Of a stretch of DNA of 64,000 nt, positions 15,450 through 24,526 are shown in pieces (position 1 is the first letter of the stretch; each line of letters begins with the position of its first letter). The notes under the pieces were generated by a model. The model was not told the origin of the DNA. It did no database searches and was given only the letters and a program-made list of their open reading frames with translations. The DNA is from an uncultured Muribaculaceae bacterium. GTDB taxonomy: Bacteria > Bacteroidota > Bacteroidia > Bacteroidales > Muribaculaceae. Position numbers and translations under genes: made by a program. The stretch lies in assembly GCA_910578385.1 (NCBI GenBank), contig CAJTQV010000004.1, positions 1 to 64,000 on the forward strand, in the 5' to 3' direction.

Positions 15450-16484
15450 ATGAAAGATAACAACCGTTGTATGATAGTCGCCGAGCTTTCGGCAAACCAT
15501 AATCATGATCTTCAGGTGGCGCGCGATTCGATACGTGCCATTGCCGACACGGGAGCGGATGCCGTGAAATTGCAAACTTATATGCCCGCCAGCCTTACGC
15601 TCGATGTGCGCAGTGAGGATTTCCGTCTGAAAGGAGGACTTTGGGACGGGCGTTATCTTTATGATCTTTATAAGGAGGCGTATACCCCCTATGAATGGCA
15701 CGCCGAACTTTATGAACTTGCCCGCGAATGCGGTCTGGAGTGTTTCTCGACACCGTTTGACCGCGAGGCCGTAGACCTGCTCGAATCTCTTGACAATCCT
15801 GTTTATAAGATAGCGTCGTTTGAGGTGATGCACCTCGACCTGATTCGATATGCCGCACGTCTCGGCCGTCCGATGGTGATAAGTACCGGAGTGGCCTCTG
15901 TCCGTGAGATTGAGGAGGCTATTGTGGCATGTAATGAGGTCGGCAACGATGATGTGACGTTGCTGAAATGTACCTCGGCTTATCCGGCACGTATTGAGGA
16001 TGCCGCTCTGTCGCTCATTCCGGAGATGCGTGAGCGCTTTGGCGTGAAGGTCGGCTTGTCAGACCATTCGCCCGGCAGCATGTTGCCGGTGCTGAGTGTT
16101 GCCATGGGTGCTGTCATGATTGAGAAGCATTTCATACTTGACCGCAATATCGGAGGACCCGACGCAGCCTTCTCGATGGATGCAAAGGAATTTGCCGCCA
16201 TGGTCCGCGACGTGCGTCAGGCTGAGGCCGCACTAAATCCCGGAGCCGGACTTCCGGAGTCGGAATCAACCGAACGTCCCGGACGGCAGTGGAGCCGCTC
16301 GTTGTATGTCTCCGCTCCGATAGCACCGGGTGAACCCTTCACCCGCGACAATGTAGCCTGTGTCCGTCCCGGTTATGGGCTGCACCCCCGTCACCTCCCC
16401 GAACTTCTGACGCGCCGCGCGTCCCGCGCCTACCTTCCCGGCGAAAGACTGACCATGGCCGCTCTGGGTAAAGAGGATTTATGA
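15450..16484 (+). CDS. pseI: Pseudaminic acid synthase
   Basis: A 344-residue NeuB-family synthase that condenses the PseG product with phosphoenolpyruvate to give pseudaminic acid. The barrel domain (1 to about 265) shows VAELSANHNHD, DAVKLQTYMP, the ECFSTPFD stretch and GLSDHSPG. The C-terminal SAF (antifreeze-like) domain (about 280-340) begins SRSLYVSAPIAPGEPF. It closes the pse block. The next gene, 20 bases on, faces it from the other strand. Confidence 0.95.
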   Translation: MKDNNRCMIVAELSANHNHDLQVARDSIRAIADTGADAVKLQTYMPASLTLDVRSEDFRLKGGLWDGRYLYDLYKEAYTPYEWHAELYELARECGLECFSTPFDREAVDLLESLDNPVYKIASFEVMHLDLIRYAARLGRPMVISTGVASVREIEEAIVACNEVGNDDVTLLKCTSAYPARIEDAALSLIPEMRERFGVKVGLSDHSPGSMLPVLSVAMGAVMIEKHFILDRNIGGPDAAFSMDAKEFAAMVRDVRQAEAALNPGAGLPESESTERPGRQWSRSLYVSAPIAPGEPFTRDNVACVRPGYGLHPRHLPELLTRRASRAYLPGERLTMAALGKEDL

Positions 16485-16503
16485 AGCGTCCGCTTATTGG
16501 ATG

Positions 16504-16953
16504 TCACTCTATGTCGGTCTGCTTGAAGTTGCCAGAAATCTCGATAAGGCTCAGCTCTCCTTTCTCCAGGGAGAGGATGTAGATTGACTTTATTTTGTCG
16601 CCTTTGCTCTGGAACCATATTTGGCATTCTTCTCCGTAGGAAGTAGTCCGGATTATCTCCTCCATGTCCTTCTCCGTTGCTGTCTTTCGTATTGACTGCT
16701 CAATCTCAGTGAGGGTATTGGCAGAGCAATCGTCGATGCTGAGAACTTTTACTCCGGATGCTTTGCCGGTGATCGGCAAATCCTTATCAATCTTGGTGTA
16801 ATCACCGGCCATCATCATAAGGAACTTCGGTATATGCACATACTCGGCATTCTCAAGTTTACGATACTTGTCGAAAACCGGGTCAAGAACACCAGCTATC
16901 ATCGGCAGCAGGCTCAAAGCGGCAATAGCCGCAACAATTATAAATCTCTTCAT
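16504..16953 (-). CDS. DUF4252-type secreted protein
   Basis: A 149-residue protein with an N-terminal hydrophobic signal (MKRFIIVAAIAALSLLPMIA) and a body matching the pattern of DUF4252 proteins of Bacteroidota (VHIPKFLMMMAGD ... IRTTSYGEECQIWFQSKGDKI). These are small exported proteins of unknown function, often lipidated, but no lipobox cysteine is visible here. It converges on pseI and lies downstream of a lipoprotein gene behind a clear terminator. Confidence 0.7.
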   Translation of the reverse strand: MKRFIIVAAIAALSLLPMIAGVLDPVFDKYRKLENAEYVHIPKFLMMMAGDYTKIDKDLPITGKASGVKVLSIDDCSANTLTEIEQSIRKTATEKDMEEIIRTTSYGEECQIWFQSKGDKIKSIYILSLEKGELSLIEISGNFKQTDIE

Positions 16954-17009
16954 AACGGAATCATTTTACCAAGTAACGCACCCACCATCCGTTCTGTGAC
17001 ACTCCCAGC

Positions 17010-17048
17010 ACACAAAAAACGTCTGCGAACCGCAGACGTTTTTTGTGT
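17010..17048 (-). terminator. 18-bp perfect hairpin terminator
   Basis: A perfect stem whose arm ACACAAAAAACGTCTGCG pairs across a 3-base loop, giving a GC core with A/T flanks that supply the T-run on either strand. It ends the minus-strand lipoprotein gene that stops at 17061. Confidence 0.88.
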
Positions 17049-17060
17049 ATCAGTGGTTGA

Positions 17061-17747
17061 TTATAGGGAGTTTATTAAATCTTGATCCTTCTCTTTATTC
17101 TCTTCTTCTATTTCATCCAAGCCCGGTATGTTAACATACTGGATAGTTCCTTTTACTTCTCCGGTTTCATCAGGAGATTGAGGGAAAAATACAATTTCAA
17201 GATTATCTTTTATAAAGAAAATCATCTCTTCGCCATTCTCATCCTTGTTCGTAAATTTTTTGAAAGACTTTCCTCGCTCGGACTGTTCAAAGAATTTACT
17301 GAATATTACATGGAGCGGCGCATCGAGGTTTTGTCCCTTTGCATTCGTTATGGTACATACCAGCTCCGTTAATCTGCCTTTGGCATAAATTGGATTGAGC
17401 GAAATATAGTATGTTTTATCCTGTATGTTATATTCAAGACAAGATGTATTGACAGAATATTCCCATGACTCTCTGAGCGGAATCATATCTTCATTGACAT
17501 CATCCCTATGAATGAGAGAGTTGCTGGCATATAGGGATTGAATAACAGAGTCAACCTGCTCTTCTGTCATTCCTATTTTGAAGCCTGAAATCAAATTGGA
17601 TTCCAAAACAAGAGACTTCTGAGCTGATTGAAGAGCTGTTACGAATTCCGGATCCGGTTCTGCCGCTGGGGCAGCCTTTTTACTGTTGCAGCTGCAAAGT
17701 AAAACCAACCCACTCATTACGATGGCGAATAAAATCGAATTCTTCAT
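17061..17747 (-). CDS. Predicted lipoprotein, unknown function
   Basis: A 228-residue protein with a lipoprotein signal (hydrophobic FAIVMSGLVLL, then the lipobox-like CSC, with acylation likely at the second cysteine). An Ala/Pro-rich tether follows. The rest is soluble, with KIGMTEEQVDSVI near residues 55-67, similar to the repeat in small SmpA/BamE-like lipoproteins. The acidic C-terminus (DEIEEENKEKDQD) is unusual. I do not recognise a specific family. It is AT-richer than its neighbours. Confidence 0.65.
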   Translation of the reverse strand: MKNSILFAIVMSGLVLLCSCNSKKAAPAAEPDPEFVTALQSAQKSLVLESNLISGFKIGMTEEQVDSVIQSLYASNSLIHRDDVNEDMIPLRESWEYSVNTSCLEYNIQDKTYYISLNPIYAKGRLTELVCTITNAKGQNLDAPLHVIFSKFFEQSERGKSFKKFTNKDENGEEMIFFIKDNLEIVFFPQSPDETGEVKGTIQYVNIPGLDEIEEENKEKDQDLINSL

Positions 17748-17784
17748 GTGTTTAATGAATTTTAAGGTGCGATGTAAGAAAGTT

Positions 17785-18732
17785 TTATATCTTGGCGATG
17801 AAGGCGCCGCAGGAGTAGCCGCCGCCGAAGACGGTCACGCCGACGGTCTGGCCTTTGCGGAAATCGGCGCGGTGCTGGGCGAAGACAAGAGGAGCGCCTG
17901 CGCTGCCGGTGTTGCCGAGCTCGCCGATGTTGTTCAGGAAACGTTCATCGGGAAGTCCCAGCTGGTGTGCTACGTTGGCAACGATGCGAAGGTTGGCCTG
18001 ATGACAGATGATGTAGTCCAGTTCCGGTGTCTTAATCCCCCCTGCCATCTTGCCGGCCTCGTCGAGAGCATTAATCATGTAGCGGCACGCGTGTATGAAC
18101 ACATCGCGGCCGTCGGGCATCGTTATGCCATCCTCTTTCGGACGCAGTTTCACTCCCTCCGGACCCTTGGAGATGTTGCCGAGTCCGGAAGTATATATTG
18201 CCTTTATTTCAGGCTCATCCTCGCCGCAGGGTTCCGCAGAGAGAAAGAACGCCACGGCCGCGTCACCCCACAGATGACCGCACTTCACGTCGGTCTCGTT
18301 GGCATAATAGGTGTTGTGCTCGGAGCATATCAGCAAGGCGCGTTTAGCTTTGCCCATGGCGAAATAACCCTCGACAACCTCCAGACCGTTCACAAACGAG
18401 GAACATGCCGAAGAGACGTAGAGAGCCTTCGCTCCGTCAATGTCAAACTCCTTCTGTGTCTCATGAGCTACGGTAGCCACCGTATCGTAGGCTGAATAAG
18501 CTGCCGAAACAATGAGGTCAACATCCTTTATGTCATAGGGAAGATTTTTCAGGGCATCGCGCACAGCAGCTATCGCCATGCTGTTCTGATTCTCATCGGC
18601 GGCTGCACGGGAGCGGGTGTGGATTCCTGTTCGTTTGACAATCCATTCGTCAGTCAGGCCGTTGATCGGCAGAAAGTGGGCGTTGTCAACTCGTTCTGTC
18701 GGTATATAGTAACCGGTGGCGTTGATATACAT
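17785..18732 (-). CDS. 3-oxoacyl-ACP synthase III family protein (FabH-like)
   Basis: A 315-residue thiolase-fold condensing enzyme. From the ATG at 18732 the catalytic triad falls at C110 (SSACSSF), H244 (ICHQAN) and N274 (LGNTGSAG), nearly the same numbers as E. coli FabH, which supports this start. An upstream in-frame ATG at 18804 would precede the transcription start given by the promoter at 18809-18839. It may start fatty acid synthesis or act in a specialised acyl pathway. It stands apart from other fatty acid genes, so the symbol fabH is not assigned. Confidence 0.88.
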   Translation of the reverse strand: MYINATGYYIPTERVDNAHFLPINGLTDEWIVKRTGIHTRSRAAADENQNSMAIAAVRDALKNLPYDIKDVDLIVSAAYSAYDTVATVAHETQKEFDIDGAKALYVSSACSSFVNGLEVVEGYFAMGKAKRALLICSEHNTYYANETDVKCGHLWGDAAVAFFLSAEPCGEDEPEIKAIYTSGLGNISKGPEGVKLRPKEDGITMPDGRDVFIHACRYMINALDEAGKMAGGIKTPELDYIICHQANLRIVANVAHQLGLPDERFLNNIGELGNTGSAGAPLVFAQHRADFRKGQTVGVTVFGGGYSCGAFIAKI

Positions 18733-18808
18733 AGTCTGTAGTGGGTGAATGGGGCAAGCCGCCGGAGTTCTCGACTCCTTGAGATTGCACATTTTATTTA
18801 ACAATGTG

Positions 18809-18839
18809 CAAAATTACAAAAAAATATCCATTCACCAAA
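18809..18839 (-). promoter_or_regulatory. Consensus promoter for the FabH-like gene
   Basis: On the minus strand TTTG (18839-18836), a 19-base spacer and TAATTTTG (18816-18809) match the Bacteroidota consensus exactly. It predicts transcription from about 18802 and decides the start of the gene below it. Confidence 0.82.
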
Positions 18840-18955
18840 TTTTCACGTCGGTTTAGGCTGTAAAAATAACAACTGTGGTAGCGGATTCATCCGGTTCGGA
18901 GCTGAAAAGCCGCCGGATGTCAATATTAAGAAGGTTGAAAAGAGTGTGCCGGCTG

Positions 18956-19795
18956 TCAGAAGCCGTGGGGGATAACGCCTATTACAAACGCGTTGCGCAT
19001 GACCTGAGTCTGCAAGTCGCAGGCTCGGAACGTACGGAGGTCGAAGCGGTAGCCTACCATCATGCCGGTGCGGCCGAAGTTCATGCGGAAAGAGAGCAGA
19101 TTGTCTATGCCGAAGGCATTTCCCCACCATCCGCAGTGTGCAAGGCCACGGTGGTTGCCGAGGTATATCTCGTAGTATGTCTCCCCGTATTCGGGACTGA
19201 AAAAAGCGGATAGAGTGGGTATCCTGACCTCGTCAACGATTTCAACCGGCAAGCGCCCTATCCGGAATTTACGGCTTACAGAAGCGGCAACGTCGATTCC
19301 GGCTGATGCGAGTGCTGTGACCGGGTTGTTGCCGTTGCGTGACAGATAGAGTGCGCCGCCGTACAGGTCAATCATCGGGCCGACAGTGACCTGCCAGTCG
19401 CGGGCAAAACGATGCCGCCAAGACAGTCCCCAGTTGAAGCGTGCTGTCAGCCCGTACATCACTGCGGTCTTGGCCGGATTAAGCATATCCTGGAAATTGA
19501 CAGCTGCCTCGAAGCGCATCACGCAGCGGTCTGACCAACGGTTGAACGACTTGGTCCAGCTCCCGCTGATGGCATAATCCATCCCGGTGTAATAGAGTGG
19601 AGACAGATATGTGGAAAGGTCGCGTGCTCCACCGATCTCGATGCTGTAGATTGAAGTGACAGGCCTGTTCTCACAGCACTCAGATTTCTCACACTTGCCC
19701 GGGGCGCACTCCGCTTCAGCGACTGCTGTCCGGGCTGTCGCTGTCGTGGCCGCAAAAATGAGAGCGGCAGCGGCTATGTGCTTAATCCAGGCCAT
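18956..19795 (-). CDS. DUF3316-like exported protein
   Basis: A 279-residue protein from the ATG at 19795, with signal peptide MAWIKHIAAAALIFAATTATA. A small Cys-rich patch (ECAPGKCEKSECCEN) follows, then a beta-rich, aromatic body that looks like a small outer-membrane barrel of the Bacteroidota DUF3316 kind. The frame is open upstream only because it runs through the repeat-rich end of parC. Starting inside makes the signal peptide N-terminal and gives a 14-base overlap with parC. The function is unknown. Confidence 0.7.
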   Translation of the reverse strand: MAWIKHIAAAALIFAATTATARTAVAEAECAPGKCEKSECCENRPVTSIYSIEIGGARDLSTYLSPLYYTGMDYAISGSWTKSFNRWSDRCVMRFEAAVNFQDMLNPAKTAVMYGLTARFNWGLSWRHRFARDWQVTVGPMIDLYGGALYLSRNGNNPVTALASAGIDVAASVSRKFRIGRLPVEIVDEVRIPTLSAFFSPEYGETYYEIYLGNHRGLAHCGWWGNAFGIDNLLSFRMNFGRTGMMVGYRFDLRTFRACDLQTQVMRNAFVIGVIPHGF

Positions 19796-22448
19796 CGAAG
19801 AGGGAGGGTTCGGTAGGGGGTTGCTGGTCAGTCTGGTCCGACAGGTCAGACAGGTCAGACGAGTCGGACTTGTCGGACTGGTCAGACGAGTCTGACAGGG
19901 CAGACTGTTCCGACTGTTCCGGAAGGTTGGAAATCTCAGGGGCTTCTTCCGGCTGAGGTTCCGGCTCGGGGGTGACATCCTCTATCGTGGCGAGAGTGTA
20001 CTGGGTCAGACGCTTGCCTTTGGCCTTGAATGATTTCAGTCCGATAAACTCTTCGGCATCAACCTCCACAGCGGGGCGTACTTCGTCAGCCCCGCCGAAT
20101 GTCATCAGCAACTGTGCATGTGGCTTGTCCGTCAGAAGCAGTATGTCGCCTCCCTCTTCGCCTCCCACAAACCGTTGGGGTTTCGCGCTGACCTCGAATT
20201 TGAAGCGTTTCAGATAGGGGAAACCGAGCGCGTTGTCGAACAGAGCGAGAGTCCATTCCTTCTCCGGGTCGAATTTCTCGATGCGGAGTATGTTGTCCTC
20301 GTAATGGTTCGTGTCGGAATATGAAGAGGTGAAATACTCTCCGTTCTTTGTGATTACCAACACCTTGTCATCCCCCTGGAATATGCCGAGACTTTCGCCG
20401 CGACGGTCGTAGTTAAGTCGTATGACATCGCGGTCAAACCATACCTCGCGGCCACCCAATGTAGAGGAGCCACGCTTCTCAAGACATATGCTCTTCACCC
20501 GGAATTTAGTGACAAGATTACCGAGTGATTCCTTACCCTTTATGAGCTGGTCGGCGAAGTTTATGGTCAGCTCGGTGTTGCGCGGGCGTCGGCCGAGTGC
20601 GTTCGGTTCGTCAGCTAATGATACACGTACTGTCTCCGCCTCTCCGTTGGGATTGGCTGTGAGCCATTCTATACGTGAGCCTGCAAGCCCCTTGGTGATG
20701 TCGTAATCCTTCTCGCGCGTGAGACCCGTTATGAAGAACCTCTTCATGTAATAATTGCCACCCTTTCCGTTGCGGTAGATTACATTGTAGATTGTGCGCC
20801 GGTCATTCTTTTTGAAAATGCCGAGGTGTATAATCTTGTTGCTCTTGCTCTTGCCGACATAGAGCTTGTCGGCTACGCGCACTATCTTATACGTGCCGTC
20901 GCGATATATCACAAGGATGTCGTCTATGTCGGAGCAGGTGAAGAGGAATTCATTGTCTTTGAGAGATGTGCCGATGAATTGTCCCTCCGCGTCGTAATAG
21001 AGCCGGCGATTGGCCTCTGCTACCTTCGAAGCCTCGATTGAATCGAAGTTGCGGAGCGTGGTGAGGCGCGGGAAATGCTCTCCATATTTCTCTTTGAGGT
21101 GCATGTACCACTTCTCGGTGGTCTCGTCGATATGCTCTATGTCGTGTGACAGGCGTGCTATCTCGGCATCGAGACGTGCGATTTTCTCGTCGGCCTTGCT
21201 GGAGTTGAATTTCAGTATGCGGGCCATCTTTATCTCCCACAGACGGATAAGGTCGTCATCCGTTATCTCGCGGAAGAATGAGGGCTTGAACGGTTCGAGC
21301 AGCTCGTCAACACGGCGTATGGCACGCTCCATGTCGGCCGCCTGCTCAATCTCGCGGTCCTTGTATATGCGCTGTTCGATGAATATCTTTTCGAGCGAAG
21401 CGAAAAGCTGGCTCTCGCGTGCCTCTGCCAGTGCGATTTCCAGCTCACGACGCAATATGTCGCGGGTGCGTGTCACCGAGTCGCGCAGCAGTTCCGTCAC
21501 GGAGAGGAACTCCGGCTTGTTGTCGCGTATAACGCAGCAGTTGGGCGAGATCGACACCTCGCAGTCGGTAAAGGCATACAGGGCGTCGATGGCCTTGTCT
21601 GAGCTTGAGCCGGGAATGAGATGCACCACGATGCGAGCCTCTTTCGAGGTGTTGTCATCGACCTTGCGCACCTTGATTTTCCCTTTCTCCATTGCGGAGA
21701 GGATTGAAGCAATGAGCGTGGAGGTGGTCTTGCCGAACGGCAGCTCGGTAATTACAAGCGTCTTGTTGTCGATTTTCTCAATCTTGGCGCGTACCTTGAC
21801 CGAACCGCCACGCGCACCGTCGTTGTATTTCGACGCATCCATAAGGCCGCCGGTCTGGAAGTCGGGCAGCAGCTTGAACGGACGGTCGTGCAGGCAGTCG
21901 ATGGCCGCGTCGATTATCTCGTTGAAATTGTGGGGGAGAATCTTCGACGAAAGACCAACCGCGATACCTTCCACACCCTGGGCGAGAAGAAGAGGGAACT
22001 TCATGGGGAGAGTCACCGGTTCCTTGTCGCGGCCGTCATAGCTGGGTGTCCACTCCGTGATTTTTGGGGAGAAAGCGGTCTCGATGGCGAATTCCGACAG
22101 ACGTGCCTCGATGTAACGTGGTGCTGCGGCGGAGTCACCGGTCAGAATGTTACCCCAGTTACCCTGTGTATCAACCAGAAGCATCTTCTGGCCGAGTTGT
22201 ACGAGTGCGTCACCGATTGAAGCGTCACCGTGCGGGTGGAATGCCATGGTACGTCCCACGATGTTGGCCACCTTGTTGAAGCGGCCGTCGTCGAGACGCT
22301 GCATGGTGTGCAGGATGCGGCGTTGCACAGGTTTGAGGCCATCCTCGATGTGCGGGACAGCACGTTCAAGAATAACATATGAGGCATATTCCAGATACCA
22401 GTCGCGGAACATGCCCGAAAGCACGGTTTTTCGGTCAGTCGGAAGCAT
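19782..22448 (-). CDS. parC: DNA topoisomerase IV subunit A
   Basis: An 888-residue type IIA topoisomerase A subunit. The catalytic tyrosine is Y112 in AAAPRYIE, and the QRRILHTMQ and HPHGDAS motifs are in place. A coiled coil (about 410-460) and a weakly conserved C-terminal DNA-wrapping domain follow. The Bacteroidota ParC-like opening MLPTDRKTVLSGMFRDWYLEYASYVILERA favours ParC over GyrA. The last 60 residues are an acidic Ser/Asp tail of SDxSD repeats, encoded by short tandem DNA repeats. parE was not seen in the window. Confidence 0.9.
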   Translation of the reverse strand: MLPTDRKTVLSGMFRDWYLEYASYVILERAVPHIEDGLKPVQRRILHTMQRLDDGRFNKVANIVGRTMAFHPHGDASIGDALVQLGQKMLLVDTQGNWGNILTGDSAAAPRYIEARLSEFAIETAFSPKITEWTPSYDGRDKEPVTLPMKFPLLLAQGVEGIAVGLSSKILPHNFNEIIDAAIDCLHDRPFKLLPDFQTGGLMDASKYNDGARGGSVKVRAKIEKIDNKTLVITELPFGKTTSTLIASILSAMEKGKIKVRKVDDNTSKEARIVVHLIPGSSSDKAIDALYAFTDCEVSISPNCCVIRDNKPEFLSVTELLRDSVTRTRDILRRELEIALAEARESQLFASLEKIFIEQRIYKDREIEQAADMERAIRRVDELLEPFKPSFFREITDDDLIRLWEIKMARILKFNSSKADEKIARLDAEIARLSHDIEHIDETTEKWYMHLKEKYGEHFPRLTTLRNFDSIEASKVAEANRRLYYDAEGQFIGTSLKDNEFLFTCSDIDDILVIYRDGTYKIVRVADKLYVGKSKSNKIIHLGIFKKNDRRTIYNVIYRNGKGGNYYMKRFFITGLTREKDYDITKGLAGSRIEWLTANPNGEAETVRVSLADEPNALGRRPRNTELTINFADQLIKGKESLGNLVTKFRVKSICLEKRGSSTLGGREVWFDRDVIRLNYDRRGESLGIFQGDDKVLVITKNGEYFTSSYSDTNHYEDNILRIEKFDPEKEWTLALFDNALGFPYLKRFKFEVSAKPQRFVGGEEGGDILLLTDKPHAQLLMTFGGADEVRPAVEVDAEEFIGLKSFKAKGKRLTQYTLATIEDVTPEPEPQPEEAPEISNLPEQSEQSALSDSSDQSDKSDSSDLSDLSDQTDQQPPTEPSLFDGLD
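19825..19910. repeat. Short tandem repeats encoding the ParC Ser/Asp tail
   Basis: Degenerate 9-bp units around GTCAGACAG/GTCGGACTT encode the repeated Ser-Asp-x triplets at the ParC C-terminus. The array keeps frame and is close to the start of the overlapping DUF3316-like gene. Confidence 0.8.
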
Positions 22449-22478
22449 TTATAGGGTAAGAAGATTTTTGTCGGTTTG

Positions 22479-22904
22479 TCAGAAGAGCGGGAGGGTAGAG
22501 GTGGAGTCGATGAACTTGCGCTTGAAGTCGGCATCGGACATGCACAGCATCACGATTCCCTGGATGAAAGTGATTGTAGCCCATGCGCCGCAGGTTATGA
22601 GGCTGAGCAGGATGGTGATGAAGCCGCCGGCAGTCTTGCCGAGTATGAAGTACTGGACACCGAGAGAGCCGAAGAGCATGGCCATGATTCCGCAGAGAGT
22701 CTTCTTTGAGCTGACCTCTGAATCAGACATCTGGCCGTAACCCTGCTGGTGATAGATTTGCATCAGCTCAGGGTACGAATAGAGCTGGCGCCAGTCAAGT
22801 CCGTCGGTGCTGACGGCGATGTTGGGATTGACATCATAGGCGAATACCTGATGTGCCTGCATCGGGCCTATCACCTGGTTGTTTATTTTGAGAAAATACT
22901 GCAT
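22479..22904 (-). CDS. GYF_2 plus TM2 domain protein
   Basis: A 141-residue protein. Residues 1-45 form a degenerate GYF_2 domain (YFLKINNQVIGPMQAHQV ... GLDWRQLYSYPEL). A TM2 domain with two helices follows (about 68-130: LCGIMAMLFGSLGVQYFILG, then the second helix). It is the third GYF-type membrane protein in the window, but it uses TM2 instead of CD225 as the membrane part. It sits 30 bases upstream of parC. The function is unknown. Confidence 0.8.
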   Translation of the reverse strand: MQYFLKINNQVIGPMQAHQVFAYDVNPNIAVSTDGLDWRQLYSYPELMQIYHQQGYGQMSDSEVSSKKTLCGIMAMLFGSLGVQYFILGKTAGGFITILLSLITCGAWATITFIQGIVMLCMSDADFKRKFIDSTSTLPLF

Positions 22905-22926
22905 GGGATAATTTTTTGATGACTAT

Positions 22927-23391
22927 TCAGAAATCGAGTTTGGCGATGCGTCGTGCCTCGGCAAGCGAGGCATGTTCATCATCGCCCCAGTTGGCGAACG
23001 GGTGTATGCTGATGCCGCCTCGGGGCATAAAGCGTCCCTCAACCTCGATGTAGCGGGGATCCATCAGCTTGCGCAGGTCTTTCATGATGATGTTCACGCA
23101 ATCTTCGTGGAAGTCACCATGGTTGCGGAAACTGAAGAGATAGAGTTTCAAGCTCTTGCTTTCCACCATCCGTTCGCGGGGAATGTAGGATATGTATATA
23201 TGGCCGAAGTCGGGCTGACCTGTCTTCGGACAGAGGGTAGTGAATTCCGGGCAGTCGAAACGTACCACATACTCGTTTCCGGGGTGCTTGTTCTCGAATG
23301 TCTCAAGCACTTCGGGATTATAGTTGTCTGAATATGTTGTACCCTGGTTGCCTAAGAGGGTCACGCCCTCAAGTTCCTTGTCTGTTCTCAT
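22927..23391 (-). CDS. queF: NADPH-dependent preQ0 reductase
   Basis: A 154-residue tunnelling-fold enzyme of the short QueF class, reducing 7-cyano-7-deazaguanine (preQ0) to preQ1 in queuosine synthesis. The catalytic cysteine is C54 in TTLCPKTGQPDFG, with D61 nearby and SFRNHGDFHED forming the NADPH/substrate side. The other queuosine genes queC, queE and queD lie about 5-7 kb away on the same strand. queF is one base from manA. Confidence 0.95.
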   Translation of the reverse strand: MRTDKELEGVTLLGNQGTTYSDNYNPEVLETFENKHPGNEYVVRFDCPEFTTLCPKTGQPDFGHIYISYIPRERMVESKSLKLYLFSFRNHGDFHEDCVNIIMKDLRKLMDPRYIEVEGRFMPRGGISIHPFANWGDDEHASLAEARRIAKLDF

Positions 23392-23392
23392 T

Positions 23393-24355
23393 TCAACTTA
23401 TGTATGTTTCGAGAAGTTTGATATTGTGGCGTGGCGATATTGTCACACCGGGAGCCGATGCGGGGATGAGCACCGTGTTGCCACGGCGCAGACGGATAGT
23501 GTCGTTGCCGCAGGTTATGTCTGCCTCGCCGTCGGCGGCCACAAGAATCACGAACGTGTCGCTCTCGGTGTAATCTCTTATGAATTCCGTGTCGGTCTCC
23601 AGAATGTTGGTGGTGAAGAAGGGAGATCTCACCACATTGACCGGTATGTCGCGGCGGTGGGTATATTCCACTGCCTGACCCTCGGTGTCATTATAGTTTA
23701 TGGCATCTTTGGCGAGATCGATATGAAGCTCCCGCTCGTTGCCGTCGCGGTCCTTGCGATGATAGTCGTATATGCGGTATGTCACGTCGCTTGTCTGCTG
23801 TATCTCAATCACGAACGCGCCGGCCCCGATGGCATGCACGCGTCCTGCCGGGACAACATAGACATCGCCGGGCGAGACATTTATATAGTTCAGCACATGT
23901 TCTATGCCCTCCTTCTCAAGAAGACCGTCGAGCTCCGCAGGATTTATCTCGCGGTTGAAGCCGTTGGCTATGCGGGTACCTTTTTCTGCGCTGACCACAT
24001 ACCACATCTCGTTCTTGCCGTTTGTGTGTCCACGTTCGATGGCGAGCTTGTCATCGGGGTGAACCTGCACCGACAGGTCGGTTGACGGGTCTATGAACTT
24101 GACCAGCAACGGAAAACTGTTGCCGAATTTTGTATAATTGCGTTTGCCGAGCAGCGATGCGCCGTGGCGTTTTATAAGTCCTGTAAGTGCAAGTCCGTCA
24201 TCAGGTCCACCCTCCACTACGGATTCAGAGCCGGTCACACCGCTTATTTCCCAGCTCTCGCCGACTTCCGACAGCGATGAACTGAGACCTTTGAAAGGGA
24301 TGATGCGGTCGCCTCCCCAGATGGTGGTTTTAAGAATTGGTGCGAATTTCCACAT
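23393..24355 (-). CDS. manA: Mannose-6-phosphate isomerase, class I
   Basis: A 320-residue cupin enzyme interconverting mannose-6-phosphate and fructose-6-phosphate, feeding mannose and GDP-sugar metabolism. The zinc ligands of the class are visible as Q97 and H99 (VQVHPDD), E116 (NEMWYV) and H174 (GRVHAIG). The length matches the short bacterial form. It is the first gene of a likely manA-queF pair. Confidence 0.92.
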   Translation of the reverse strand: MWKFAPILKTTIWGGDRIIPFKGLSSSLSEVGESWEISGVTGSESVVEGGPDDGLALTGLIKRHGASLLGKRNYTKFGNSFPLLVKFIDPSTDLSVQVHPDDKLAIERGHTNGKNEMWYVVSAEKGTRIANGFNREINPAELDGLLEKEGIEHVLNYINVSPGDVYVVPAGRVHAIGAGAFVIEIQQTSDVTYRIYDYHRKDRDGNERELHIDLAKDAINYNDTEGQAVEYTHRRDIPVNVVRSPFFTTNILETDTEFIRDYTESDTFVILVAADGEADITCGNDTIRLRRGNTVLIPASAPGVTISPRHNIKLLETYIS

Positions 24356-24472
24356 GAGAGTCAGATTCCATATAAACCTCTTCGCGAAGAAGGGTGTTTT
24401 ATTGGTAAGTAAGTGATAAATTGAGAATGTGTGGCACCCTTGGAACCGGTATGCCGCTTATTTATCAATTTA

Positions 24473-24480
24473 CAAAGATA
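24473..24480 (-). promoter_or_regulatory. -7 element upstream of manA
   Basis: TATCTTTG on the minus strand fits TAnnTTTG, about 118 bases before the manA start. A matching -33 TTTG was not found at the right spacing, so this is a partial call. Confidence 0.4.
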
Positions 24481-24526
24481 ATAAAAAAAGATGGCTTTGA
24501 TATTATAAAACTTAAAAATTTAAGAT

